Assembly: GCA_913045175.1 (NCBI GenBank)
Contig: CAJWQG010000012.1
Location: 1-64,000 of the forward strand
Length of the DNA stretch: 64,000 nucleotides
Source: an uncultured Gammaproteobacteria bacterium
GTDB lineage: Bacteria; Pseudomonadota; Gammaproteobacteria; Pseudomonadales; Azotimanducaceae
Reading direction: 5' to 3'
Under the pieces are notes generated by a model, which worked only from the letters and a program-made list of their open reading frames with translations, did no database searches and had not been told where the DNA came from. This document shows, piece after piece, positions 1-8,416 of this stretch; position 1 is the stretch's first letter; each line of letters starts with the position of its first letter. A program made the position numbers and the translations under genes.

Positions 1-49
1 AGTTGCTCATTATGTTTCTATAAGTGCCGAGCAATAATAAAAATTTCAG

Positions 50-496
50 CTATAAATCTACTTCCATCAACTTCTTTGCCAGAAACCAGCTTGGCGCCAA
101 TCCCACCTGCGCAAGCGACATACCAAAGCGCGCCTCCTCAGAGGCAATGACAAACTCGCAGTGCAACGCCAGCTCGCACCCGCCGGCAATGGCAGGACCT
201 TCAACCACCGTGACAATGGGAAGCGGATTCTCCTCCATCGCGTGAAAAACAGGTTCAACGGGACTCTGACTCGAGGTTGCACCAGTTTTCAGGCGTTCTC
301 GCATATCAATACCAGCACAGTAGGTCGGCCCCTCGGCGCGCAATACAATCAGGCGATCTGTCGATACCGGTTCTGCGCTGAACTGTTCCAGCAACGCATC
401 CAGCATTGCTGCATCCAGCGCATTTCGCTTCTCGGAGCGAGTCAGGGTGATGGTCTTGATGGGACCATCCACTTCAACACGAATTCTGTCTGCCAT
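50..496 (-). CDS. Enoyl-CoA hydratase/isomerase (crotonase) family protein, C-terminally short
   Basis: The 148-residue product has the crotonase N-terminal half: a strand region with SEKRNALD, the first oxyanion-hole segment (CAGIDM) and the second (IAGGCELALHCEF), then RFGMSLAQVGL. Crotonases act on acyl-CoA thioesters and are usually about 250 residues, so roughly 100 C-terminal residues are missing. The frame stops right after KKLMEVDL. The neighbouring frame continues F-I-A-E-I-F-I-I-A-R, which resembles the family's next helix, so a frameshift near position 52 is likely. I chose the ATG at 494..496 because a GAGGGGGAG ribosome site lies 5-6 bases upstream; the longer reading from 520 has none. 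The family is certain; the exact substrate is not knowable from this fragment. Confidence 0.75.
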   Translation of the reverse strand: MADRIRVEVDGPIKTITLTRSEKRNALDAAMLDALLEQFSAEPVSTDRLIVLRAEGPTYCAGIDMRERLKTGATSSQSPVEPVFHAMEENPLPIVTVVEGPAIAGGCELALHCEFVIASEEARFGMSLAQVGLAPSWFLAKKLMEVDL

Positions 497-677
497 TGCT
501 GCTCCCCCTCTAGATAACATTGTGCGTCTCGCAACGCCGTCCCAATACTAGCAAAGTTCCAAAGACAGGACATCGCGGACCGGTTTCATATAGATACGAA
601 GTCAAACAGGATTCCGATCATTGCTCCAACCGCCCTGGGTTGAGACACTAAAACCTCATGCTTGAGCAGTACCCGCC

Positions 678-1871
678 GTGAAACACCACAACGAACGAAC
701 CGTGCTTATCTGGATGTGCGTCCTGATTGGCGTCAACCAACTAGGGTTCGGCGCGATCATTCCCGTACTACCACTCTATGCAGAGTCTTTCGGGGTAAGC
801 CAGGCTGCGATTGGCATGACTGTCGCTGTCTATGGGGTGGCAAGGCTGGTAATCGCACTTCCGAGCGGTCGCATCGCGGACTGGCTAGGTCGTCGCAGCA
901 CACTTGCCATTGGGGGACTCGTTTCGGGGGTAGGAAATCTGTGGTGTGCCTATGCGGCTTCCTACGATGAATTGGTTGTCGCGCGATTCGTTGCTGGCGC
1001 CGGTGCCGGTTTAACATTGACTGCGGGCACCATCGTGCTGGCGGATATCACCAGTATCGAGCGCCGCGGCAGAGTAATGGCGATCTACCAGGGCGTGTTT
1101 CTCTTCGCGGTGGGCATTGGTCCATTTCCGGGCGGCTATCTGGCAGAAACGTTTTCACTGAGCACACCGTTTTTTGCTTATTCACTTGCCAGTTTCATTG
1201 CCGCCGCGGTTGGCTGGTGGGCTGTCGCAGAGACCCGGCCCAATATTTCCAGAGAATCGGACGCTGAAGCCAGGCCAACCTATTTAACCGCACTCCGCAC
1301 AATTCTGATGTCGCGCGGCTTTCTTTTGGTAGGCGCCATCAGTTTTACAGGCGCACTGGTTCGTACAGGTGGCTTATTTAGTATTGTCCCTCTGGTCGGG
1401 ACCAGGCAGCTATCGCTCACTGCAACCGAGATCGGATTCGCCATGGCGATCGGCAGTCTGCTCGGGGTCATGATCACCTATCCCACCGGGGTGATGGTTG
1501 ACCGTTTGGGGCGCAAGACCGTCATCGTTCCCGCTACTATCGCGACCGGTTTCGCATTCATGCTTTATAGTTTTGCACCCAGTTATATCTGGTTCCTTGC
1601 TGCCTGTGCCGTCTGGGGAATTGCGAGTGCCGCATCGGGTTCGGCTCCCGCTGCATATGCCGCCGACATCGCCCCTCGGGAAAACGCGGCGACGGCAATG
1701 AGTGCTTACCGAACCATTTCTGATGCGGGTTACGTTATCGGGCCAATACTACTTGGTGTTATTGCCGATCTCTTTGGCATGACCACCGCGCTGATCACCG
1801 CCAGCGGTATGCTAATCGCCATCGCATTGCTATTCGCTGCAAGAGCACCGGAAACCTACCGGGCCGGCTAG
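678..1871 (+). CDS. MFS transporter (drug:H+ antiporter 1-like)
   Basis: A 397-residue, 12-helix inner-membrane major facilitator. Motif A between helices 2 and 3 reads GRIADWLGRRST, and a second motif-A-like stretch (GVMVDRLGRKT) marks the second half. Helix 1 begins at about residue 9, which fits the GTG start at 678; a 7-codon reading from ATG 658 ends with a TGA overlapping this GTG, so coupled initiation is possible. The family exports drugs or metabolites by proton antiport. Its stop overlaps the convergent UGSC gene by 4 bases. The substrate is unknown. Confidence 0.85.
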   Translation: MKHHNERTVLIWMCVLIGVNQLGFGAIIPVLPLYAESFGVSQAAIGMTVAVYGVARLVIALPSGRIADWLGRRSTLAIGGLVSGVGNLWCAYAASYDELVVARFVAGAGAGLTLTAGTIVLADITSIERRGRVMAIYQGVFLFAVGIGPFPGGYLAETFSLSTPFFAYSLASFIAAAVGWWAVAETRPNISRESDAEARPTYLTALRTILMSRGFLLVGAISFTGALVRTGGLFSIVPLVGTRQLSLTATEIGFAMAIGSLLGVMITYPTGVMVDRLGRKTVIVPATIATGFAFMLYSFAPSYIWFLAACAVWGIASAASGSAPAAYAADIAPRENAATAMSAYRTISDAGYVIGPILLGVIADLFGMTTALITASGMLIAIALLFAARAPETYRAG

Positions 1872-3496
1872 ATCTCGACCGTCACCGCTACCGAGGTCTG
1901 ACCAAAAGAAGGAATTATGGCAGAGTGCCTGCCTGCACCGCCTGCCACCAGAACAATCAGATTCTCTGCATTCGGAACGAACTGCACATCTTCATTGTCC
2001 AGAACATGATCTGGCAGTCGCTCTTTCACCAGGTTCAACATCGCATCCGATATCACTGCCCTCGGGATAATTGCATGTTCGCTCAAAAAGCGTCGAACGT
2101 CTTCCTTGCTGAAACCACTCGAGGCAATGACTTCCGCATGTTCCGGACCCACGACCACAACCGGTCTGCCACCCAGGTAGAAGTTGTTCGCCCCCGGGGA
2201 TGCCAGCGTGCCGGCAAACGTTAAAAGTATCTCTTCTGCATTCCGACTGTGATGATCATTAACGTTGTGGGGTCCCTCGACTCCGAAAACCGTTACATAA
2301 CTTCGATCTGAGGAAAGACCGAGATCTTCCTGAAAAAGGGGCCAGGGGTTGGCCGATTCGTTTTCCGCAAAACAAAAGGAGTATTTGGCGGGAGAACCCA
2401 TCGTCGAGCGATCAAGCACGCCGGGCGCCGCGCCACCGATATTCAGGAGTATCAGGCGAACAGCACGACCAATTGTCGCATTCGCTTTCGTGCCTTGGCC
2501 CATGGCGTTATAGGAATCGTTCATTCCCAGTTCTTCAACAACGGGTCCACTAACGAGCACCATGACCGTACAGGGGTGCGTGGTTGACTGTATCGCCTTC
2601 AGATTGAATCGAGGATCACACATCGCCCGGGTCACTGCGAGGATTGCCGGAAAGTGAGCCGGCTCACATCCCGCCATGACCGCATTGGCTGCAAGCTTGC
2701 CGACAGTCGCTCGACCTAGCTGAGGCTCAACATTCGCGATAACTTCATCCTGGTCACGGCCGTTAGCCATGGCGTCGACAAATTCCGATGTAGGCGGAAT
2801 GACGGGCAAGCCATCGGTCCAGCCACGCTGATACATCACGCGATTAACGGCAGTCAGTGATTCGGGTGCTTTGATTGTCTTAGGGGAATCCGGCGCGTTG
2901 AAATCACTTTCAAATATGGACTTGTGGCGCAACTTGCCACCCGTTTCGATCGATTTGCTTCTATAGCCCTGTTCCAGAGCTTCCGCATCACCCGTCAAGG
3001 CTTCGATCATTTCATCAATGACATCCTCTGCAAATGACGCACATTCCTCATCAGTCCTTTTGGCAAGCGGATGCGGCACCACGACAAGGGGCAAGCCGGG
3101 CAAACCCCAGCCCGCTGCCTCAGCTTTCGCAAGCGCAAAAAATTCATCCGAGCAAATCGCGACCGTGGGAATACCCTGCTTTTCCAGATGGATACTGTCA
3201 TGGATACACCACGACGTGCAGGATCCTCAGTCGCAGACAGCCGCGGCTACTACATCACACTCTGCAATAAACTGGTCGGTAAACGCCGCCGGTGCACTCG
3301 CCTGTTTCTTGAACCAGACAAATTTTTTGATATTAAAGCGCTGCGCTAACAATTCCTTTACGTGCGACAACAAAACGTCAGCATTCTTCTTATCGTTGGC
3401 AAAAAGCCCGACCACAGTGTCCGCGGTAATCTGTTTGCGAGGCGTTAGCGGCGCACCCTTCACCTCGAATACTCCACAAGGATTAATCAGTTCCAT
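1868..3496 (-). CDS. UGSC family selenoprotein, with in-frame UGA (Sec) at codon 90, fused to a companion domain
   Basis: Read through one TGA (complement of 3227..3229), this is a single 542-residue protein. The stop lies inside D-U-G-S-C-T-S-W-C, the hallmark of the UGSC family, in which the first position is selenocysteine or cysteine. Upstream residues 1-89 (beginning MELINPCGVFEVKG) and downstream residues (IHLEKQGIPTVAICSDEFF, then GLPLVVVPHP) form one continuous UGSC domain. From about residue 216 a second domain begins (YQRGWTDGLPVIPP, ATVGKLAANAVMAGCEP, GTKANATIGRAVRL, GGAAPGVLD) that I recognise from proteins encoded beside UGSC genes; here the two are fused. A redox role through Sec90/Cys93/Cys97 is inference; no substrate is established. 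It sits 51 bases downstream of a small same-strand gene. A normal gene caller would split it at the UGA and lose the active site. Confidence 0.88.
3197..3215 (-). promoter_or_regulatory. Bacterial SECIS-like hairpin for selenocysteine insertion
   Basis: On the minus strand, beginning 12 bases after the UGA, the transcript can form a 7-bp stem, GUCGUGG pairing with CCAUGAC (one G-U pair), closed by the pentaloop UGUAU. The loop G-U falls at positions 23-24 counted from the U of UGA, which matches the spacing I count in E. coli fdhF. An outer helix, CCUGC with GCAGG, could extend it. Position, stem length and a G among the first two loop bases all fit the known bacterial SECIS pattern bound by SelB. 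No sel genes lie in the window. Confidence 0.75.
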
Positions 3497-3547
3497 GGTT
3501 GTCTCCAGTCGGACTCAACGACACTAAGGGATAACACATTATCTCAG

Positions 3548-3859
3548 CTAATCGCCTGAGGGTAATCTTCCAGTGAAGGTGACACCAATAAATTCGCCAA
3601 ACCCCTTGAGGGCCTCACGTTGGTTTTCAAAATCCTCACGGAAGATTGGTGGCAGTATGGCTTCATGTTTTTCCGTCCAGGGTGCAGGTGTCTTACCATC
3701 GTAGAAAATCTGTATATAAGCTTCACGAGTGAGTGGCAATCCCTCTTCCAGCATGCGCTGTATGATGACGTTCTCGCGGGAGATGTCATCCATCGCATCC
3801 AAAAGGTCTTTGTGGAAGTCTTCCATCCCCTGGATATTAGCAAATATCCGATCAGCCAT
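3548..3859 (-). CDS. Conserved hypothetical protein upstream of the UGSC gene
   Basis: A 103-residue, acidic, helical protein beginning MADRIFANIQGMEDFHKDLL. It has no signal peptide, no membrane segment and no motif I recognise. The frame is open upstream to 3988, but that part overlaps the divergent hydrolase start, so I chose the internal ATG at 3857..3859. It lacks an ideal ribosome site (GAGGAA lies about 18 bases upstream), so the start is uncertain. It is 51 bases upstream of the selenoprotein on the same strand, so the two are probably co-transcribed and may act together. The function is unknown. Confidence 0.6.
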   Translation of the reverse strand: MADRIFANIQGMEDFHKDLLDAMDDISRENVIIQRMLEEGLPLTREAYIQIFYDGKTPAPWTEKHEAILPPIFREDFENQREALKGFGEFIGVTFTGRLPSGD

Positions 3860-3924
3860 GCCGGTGGCGCTGTATAATTCCTCGACCCAAGAAAGCACAC
3901 TAAAAGAGCTAACGAGGCAGACGA

Positions 3925-4704
3925 ATGTCCTACGCAGAAAACGGGAATGCGAGAATATATTACGAGTCATATGGAAGCGGTCCAGCACTTATATTCGCGC
4001 ATGGCGCGGGTGGCAACGCCTCCAGTTGGTGGCAACAGGTCCCCCATTATGCTGACCGCTACCGGGTCATCACATTCGACCACCGGGGGTTTGGGCGCAG
4101 TACTTGTCCGGACGATGAACTTGATTTCAATTGCCTCGTCGACGATCTCGTATGCATTATGGATTCAGAGAAGATTCAGTCTGCCATTCTGGTTTGTCAG
4201 TCCATGGGAGGCTGGACGGGTATGGGTATGGCGCTCAGCCACCCAGACCGAGTCGATGCACTGGTTATGAGCCATACCGGGGGCGGTATCTCTTCCACGG
4301 AAATTGTGGAAGAAGCAAAAAAAACTGCGGTGCGCAGGAAAAAAATCACCAATCCATTTGGCAGTTGGGCTGTCGCACCAGACTTCCCGGATAAAAACGT
4401 CAGGGCATCGCACTTGTACAATCAAATTGGCAGTTTTAATATCAATCTGGAACGTAACAAAATGCTTGGCGGGCTTCGAGATCCAGTGAACCCGGAAAAT
4501 CTGAAGGGGTACGACACTCCAACCCTCTTTATTACCGCCGAACAAGACCTGATCTTCTCGCCGAACATGATTGGCATGGTCTCTGCCATGGTACCGGGAT
4601 CGAAGGTTAAAAACCTAGGTGACGCGGGCCACTCTTCCTACTTCGAGGTTCCTCAGCTTTTTAATCAGACGGTTGACGATTTCTTAGCAGAAATAGGGCG
4701 TTAG
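3925..4704 (+). CDS. Alpha/beta-hydrolase fold protein
   Basis: A 259-residue soluble hydrolase with the full catalytic triad visible: nucleophile Ser93 in C-Q-S-M-G-G, Asp208 in AEQDLIF, and His236 in DAGHSSYFE. The oxyanion segment is FAHGAGG near residues 24-30. The start is supported by GAGG seven bases upstream of the ATG. It is divergent from the UGSC pair with only 65 bases between, so the two sides may share control. The family includes esterases, C-C hydrolases and dehalogenases; the sequence does not say which. The nucleophile is Ser, not Asp, so a haloalkane dehalogenase is unlikely. Confidence 0.85.
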   Translation: MSYAENGNARIYYESYGSGPALIFAHGAGGNASSWWQQVPHYADRYRVITFDHRGFGRSTCPDDELDFNCLVDDLVCIMDSEKIQSAILVCQSMGGWTGMGMALSHPDRVDALVMSHTGGGISSTEIVEEAKKTAVRRKKITNPFGSWAVAPDFPDKNVRASHLYNQIGSFNINLERNKMLGGLRDPVNPENLKGYDTPTLFITAEQDLIFSPNMIGMVSAMVPGSKVKNLGDAGHSSYFEVPQLFNQTVDDFLAEIGR

Positions 4705-4720
4705 AAGCAGATATGGAGAT

Positions 4721-5500
4721 TTAGGGTTCAATCTCATATAACTCGATCTGATACAGATGGGGCCAGCGTTTGCCAGTCACAAACATCCGGTTCTGATCTT
4801 CGTCGTACGCAATGCCATTTAACACATCCTCGTTCGCCTTCATGCCCGAGTAGAGCCCAGTGAGATCGATTTCACCCACAACTGCTCCAGAGGCGGGGTC
4901 AATCCTCACAATCACATCCGATTGCCATACATTGGCGAATATTTCCCCATCGATAAACTCCAGCTCATTAAGGTTACTGACTCTCCCCCAGTCGTTGCGT
5001 ACGACAATCCTGCGGCGCTCTTCATGGGTCGCGGGATCAATAAAATAAATGGTGGCGGAACCATCGCTGAGTATCAAATGTTTCCCGTCATCAGTGAGCC
5101 CCCACGGCTGCCTTTTCTGCGCGCCAAAGCGATAAGCTATTGGTCCCTGATACTCAAAGGTAAGTAGATCAAAGATTAGCCCTTCACCACTTGTCCAGGT
5201 GAGTTGATAGAGCTGCTCACGGAATAGGGTCAGCCCCTCGGCAAAGTGTTCTGACGCGAGCTTTCTCTGCCGCAGGACCTCACCGGTTTTGAGCTCCACT
5301 TCCCTCAGGGTTGAACGGCCTTTTAGTCCCGTGCTTTCGTATATCAGGTTCTCGTGAAACAACAGACCTTGCGTAAAAGCCGATCGGTCATGTGGGTATG
5401 TATTTAGAACCTTGAATCCATACCTCTTGATCATCCCGGGCTTTTCAGCAAACGTAATACTACAGACAAATAGTGCAAACCACAGAAAATATCTCATCAT
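4721..5500 (-). CDS. Glutaminyl-peptide cyclotransferase (plant/bacterial beta-propeller type)
   Basis: A 259-residue protein with an N-terminal signal peptide (MMRYFLWFALFVCSITFA), so probably periplasmic. The mature part matches the glutamine cyclotransferase family: YPHDRSAFTQGLLF, YESTGLKGRSTLREV, ASEHFAEGLTL, QPWGLTDDGKHLILSDGSATI, NELEFIDGEIFANVW and ANEDVLNGIAYD. This family folds as a five-bladed propeller and converts N-terminal glutamine of peptides to pyroglutamate with release of ammonia. It is convergent with the hydrolase, with 16 bases between their stops. Length and motif order are normal for the family. Confidence 0.88.
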   Translation of the reverse strand: MMRYFLWFALFVCSITFAEKPGMIKRYGFKVLNTYPHDRSAFTQGLLFHENLIYESTGLKGRSTLREVELKTGEVLRQRKLASEHFAEGLTLFREQLYQLTWTSGEGLIFDLLTFEYQGPIAYRFGAQKRQPWGLTDDGKHLILSDGSATIYFIDPATHEERRRIVVRNDWGRVSNLNELEFIDGEIFANVWQSDVIVRIDPASGAVVGEIDLTGLYSGMKANEDVLNGIAYDEDQNRMFVTGKRWPHLYQIELYEIEP

Positions 5501-5584
5501 GCGACAATTCTATGCGAATGTGTTGACCCGGTACCTACTACAGGGTGGAACCTGTCTTTATTGGCAAACAAAACATAGATATCC

Positions 5585-6670
5585 ATGGAACATAACCATC
5601 ATATAGACCACAGCGATCATGATTCGTGTCATGCCGATGCACACTGCGGACCCCACGGCAGCAGCACAGACTGGTTACTAATCATCTCAGCGGCAGTCAT
5701 CGTGCTTCTTTATATTACTCACTGGCAATTCGCATCTATCGCGGTCTCTACCGAGTGGCTTCACACTGCGTCACACTCGGTTTTTGAACTGATGAATATA
5801 GTCTGGTGGGGAATTCTGCTGGGGATATTGATGATCTCTATTCTGGGAAGGATCCCCAGAGAATTTGTCATGAGCGCACTTGGTACCCGGTCCGGTGCGA
5901 ATGGGATCTGCCGCGCGACGCTAGCCGGCGTGCTTCTTGATCTATGCAGCCATGGCGTGCTGATGGTCGGCTCCAAACTGTACGAACGTGGCGCGAGCAT
6001 TGGCCAGGTGGTGGCCTTTCTTGTCTCGAGTCCGTGGAATTCACTTTCGTTGACGTTAATCTTGATCGCGCTTATCGGCGTTCCATGGACGTTAGCGTTT
6101 ATTCTGTTCTCTATGATTATAGCGATCATTACCGGCTTGATATTCGACCTGCTCGTGGGTCGCAATGTGATACCCGCGAACCCGCAAAAGATTGAGTTAC
6201 CCGAGGGATGGCGATTCTGGCATGAAGCCCGACGTGAATGGCGTGCCGCTCGAATTACGCCATCTTTTCTAGGAAGCATGCTTGTTGATGGTGTCAAGGA
6301 ATCTCGAATGGTGATGCGGTGGATATTGTTTGGGGTTTGCCTGGCATCGGTGGTACGCGCAGGCATATCACCCGAGACATTCGCAACATTCTTTGGGCCA
6401 ACATTGCTTGGACTTGGGGTGACCGTAGTAGTGGCCACTGTGCTTGAGGTCTGTTCCGAGGGCTCTACCCCTATCGCGGCGGATATTCTTAACCGTGCCG
6501 GCGCGCCAGGTAATAGTTTTGCATTTCTAATGGGTGGTGTTGCAACGGATTACACAGAGGTCATGGTACTCAGGGAGACCACCAGTTCCTGGAGGATCGC
6601 GCTGTTCCTGCCGCTGATCAGCCTGCCCCAGGTAATCTTCCTGGCGTGGTTGATCAATACATTCTACTGA
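5585..6670 (+). CDS. Permease with His-rich N-terminus, probable heavy-metal efflux (SO_0444/ArsP-like)
   Basis: A 361-residue membrane protein. The first 26 residues hold eight His plus Asp and Cys (EHNHHIDHSDHDSCHADAHC), a likely metal-binding cytosolic tail. Eight or more helices follow, in two permease-family halves, with the conserved GVLLDLCSHGVLMVG in the first and VLEVCSEGSTPIAADIL in the second. Known relatives export copper/zinc or organoarsenicals. The metal is inferred from the His-rich tail only. It overlaps the convergent broken DUF2867-like gene by 7 bases. Confidence 0.72.
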   Translation: MEHNHHIDHSDHDSCHADAHCGPHGSSTDWLLIISAAVIVLLYITHWQFASIAVSTEWLHTASHSVFELMNIVWWGILLGILMISILGRIPREFVMSALGTRSGANGICRATLAGVLLDLCSHGVLMVGSKLYERGASIGQVVAFLVSSPWNSLSLTLILIALIGVPWTLAFILFSMIIAIITGLIFDLLVGRNVIPANPQKIELPEGWRFWHEARREWRAARITPSFLGSMLVDGVKESRMVMRWILFGVCLASVVRAGISPETFATFFGPTLLGLGVTVVVATVLEVCSEGSTPIAADILNRAGAPGNSFAFLMGGVATDYTEVMVLRETTSSWRIALFLPLISLPQVIFLAWLINTFY

Positions 6671-7173
6671 TTAGCGCGACGTTCTATTCCACCAACTGCA
6701 GCGCGTAGTAAGACGCGCGAGTATAGCTGGTGAAATCCAAGCAGCACACGAAATATCCAAGCCGGTGGCCTGGCGGTACCATCAATCTCTCGAGGTACAA
6801 CTGCCGAACCGAAAAGCAGCGTGGCGCCATCGCCTGATGGCTCTACCATCAACCAAGACCGTGTGTTGCCACGGATATCTGTAAGAAGAATCTGATTAGA
6901 ATCCCGAGACTCCACAGTCCAGGCAGCGAAAGTATCGATTTCCCCATTTGCAAGTTTCACCGCCTATTCGTCGCTGGAGGGTAGCCCCAGAACACGAAAA
7001 ATAAAGCGCTCCACCTTGAATACCGCGCTCGTGTAAAAAGCGATAAGGAAATCATCAAGACCACATGCAACACCAACATACGATGTATAACAGTCGGCAT
7101 ATCCATGCTCAAGCAAGTCGTAGTCTGCCAGCGATGCAATTCGGGGAACCGGAATCCTGGTGATACCACTCAT
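6664..7173 (-). pseudogene. DUF2867-like protein interrupted by an amber stop
   Basis: One frame runs from ATG 7173 to 6664 and is broken only by a TAG at 6964..6966 (after GLPSSDE; the frame resumes AVKLANGEIDTF). Together the halves give about 168 residues and resemble DUF2867 proteins: an N-terminal YTSAVFKVERFIFRVLG segment, a strand-rich middle and the typical end FRVLLGFHQLYSRVLLRA. The second half could restart at GTG 6960. The interruption is one base change, so it is either recent decay or a sequence error. It follows the DUF427 gene by 3 bases in a three-gene run. The function of the family is unknown. Confidence 0.55.
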
Positions 7174-7176
7174 GTT

Positions 7177-7455
7177 TCAGACGACGTTAACGCCGTGCCA
7201 GAAAGCGATGCGATCCTTTATCTGCATAGCGGCTTCCTTTGGTTCCGGGTAATACCAGGCCGCATCTTTGTTTATTTCACCGTCAACTACCACGTGATAA
7301 TAATGAGCCGTCCCTTTCCACGGACAAAACGTCGTAGTATCACTATCCTGCAACATCGCAGAATTTACATCGCCTTCCGGGAAGTAATGGTTACCCTCTA
7401 CTACAACGGTTTCGTCCGATTCTGCAATTACGGATTCCTGCCATATAGACTGCAC
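7177..7455 (-). CDS. DUF427 family protein
   Basis: A complete 92-residue protein with the DUF427 signature in order: EGNHYFPEGDV, SDTTTFCPWKGTAHYYHV, DAAWYYPEPKEAA and IAFWHGV. These are small single-domain proteins whose role is not established. It is the middle member of a minus-strand run, 18 bases after the STAS-like gene and 3 bases before the broken DUF2867-like gene. Confidence 0.85.
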   Translation of the reverse strand: MQSIWQESVIAESDETVVVEGNHYFPEGDVNSAMLQDSDTTTFCPWKGTAHYYHVVVDGEINKDAAWYYPEPKEAAMQIKDRIAFWHGVNVV

Positions 7456-7473
7456 CGTGAATCCTCCACATGG

Positions 7474-7893
7474 TCATATCAGTCCACTATGCCTCTCGCC
7501 CCCATGCTGTTCAAGTGAATGTATATCCGGGTCAATTATCCACGCCATAGCACTCGATTGATCCGCAAACAATTGAACGTTTGCATTGCCCATTCTGGAG
7601 ATAAACGATTCGAAAATACCTGAGAAACGGGTGCTGGGTGGCACCAGAGCAACTTTAGATCCCGCAGCCAGCGGGACATGTTCTCGGGCAAAATCAGCGA
7701 ACTTTTTTACATCTGACAACGATATCGCAGACAGGTCCGCTTTGGAAAAATCACAGATTCTATGTATGCCCGGAAAGAAATCCGGGTCATCAATAAACTC
7801 AATGGCGGATTCTATATAAGCTTCAAGATCTGGTGCGCCTACCACCTTTACAAACTCGTAGTTAGTCACCGCATGAATCTTGTATCTAATCAT
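7474..7893 (-). CDS. STAS/SpoIIAA-like small protein
   Basis: A 139-residue soluble protein (MIRYKIHAVTNYEFVKVVG...). The pattern resembles SpoIIAA-like proteins: alternating strands and helices, HRICDFSKADLSAISLSDVKKFADF in the middle, then KVALVPPSTRFSGIFESF. The match is at fold level and not certain. I prefer the ATG at 7893 over the upstream one at 7914 because AAAGGA lies six bases ahead of it. It is the first gene of a three-gene minus-strand run with the DUF427 and DUF2867-like genes. Confidence 0.6.
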   Translation of the reverse strand: MIRYKIHAVTNYEFVKVVGAPDLEAYIESAIEFIDDPDFFPGIHRICDFSKADLSAISLSDVKKFADFAREHVPLAAGSKVALVPPSTRFSGIFESFISRMGNANVQLFADQSSAMAWIIDPDIHSLEQHGGERHSGLI

Positions 7894-8093
7894 AATGCAA
7901 TCCTTTACATACAAAGCTGTAAATTACCCAGCGTACCTCTCGATATCTACGAACAACGTGTGCGAGATATCGGAAACGCCTGTAGGAAATATGCCATAGG
8001 CGACAAACGGCAATTCATATCAAACCTCGTAGCCACCATTAGGCTATCGCCTAAACCCTTCATCTAAATCGGCTTACATTAATACACATATAC

Positions 8094-8387
8094 ATGGACT
8101 ATTTTGTGTCCATGTTTTCCCCGAACCAACGCATCTTAATCACAGGCTTGATCATCGCACACACCGGGCTATGCAATGCCTCGGTACACAAATGCATCGC
8201 TAGCAACGGACATGTCAAATATCAGTCACTGCCCTGCGACGAGCAGGATATCGAAGCACCTATACGAGCGTGGATCAACGACGACGTCTCCCCTATCAAA
8301 TACGACACCAACCATTCCAGTTCTCCGGAAACCAGAGAACGCACTGCTTTGAGTTGTGTCCAGGAGGTACTGGAGCTTATTCAATAA
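8094..8387 (+). CDS. Small exported DUF4124-like protein
   Basis: A 97-residue protein with an N-terminal hydrophobic signal (ILITGLIIAHTGLCNAS). A short DUF4124-type motif follows: VHKCIASNGHVKYQSLPC, that is, a Lys-Cys, a Gly-Val-Tyr-Gln strand and Pro-Cys, suggesting one disulfide. It is shorter than most relatives. The start could be ATG 8094 or ATG 8112; neither has a strong ribosome site. It converges on the hvfC-like gene with 29 bases between. The function of the family is unknown. Confidence 0.6.
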   Translation: MDYFVSMFSPNQRILITGLIIAHTGLCNASVHKCIASNGHVKYQSLPCDEQDIEAPIRAWINDDVSPIKYDTNHSSSPETRERTALSCVQEVLELIQ

Positions 8388-8416
8388 CCCTATCATTGTT
8401 TTTCCCTATTCGTTTT

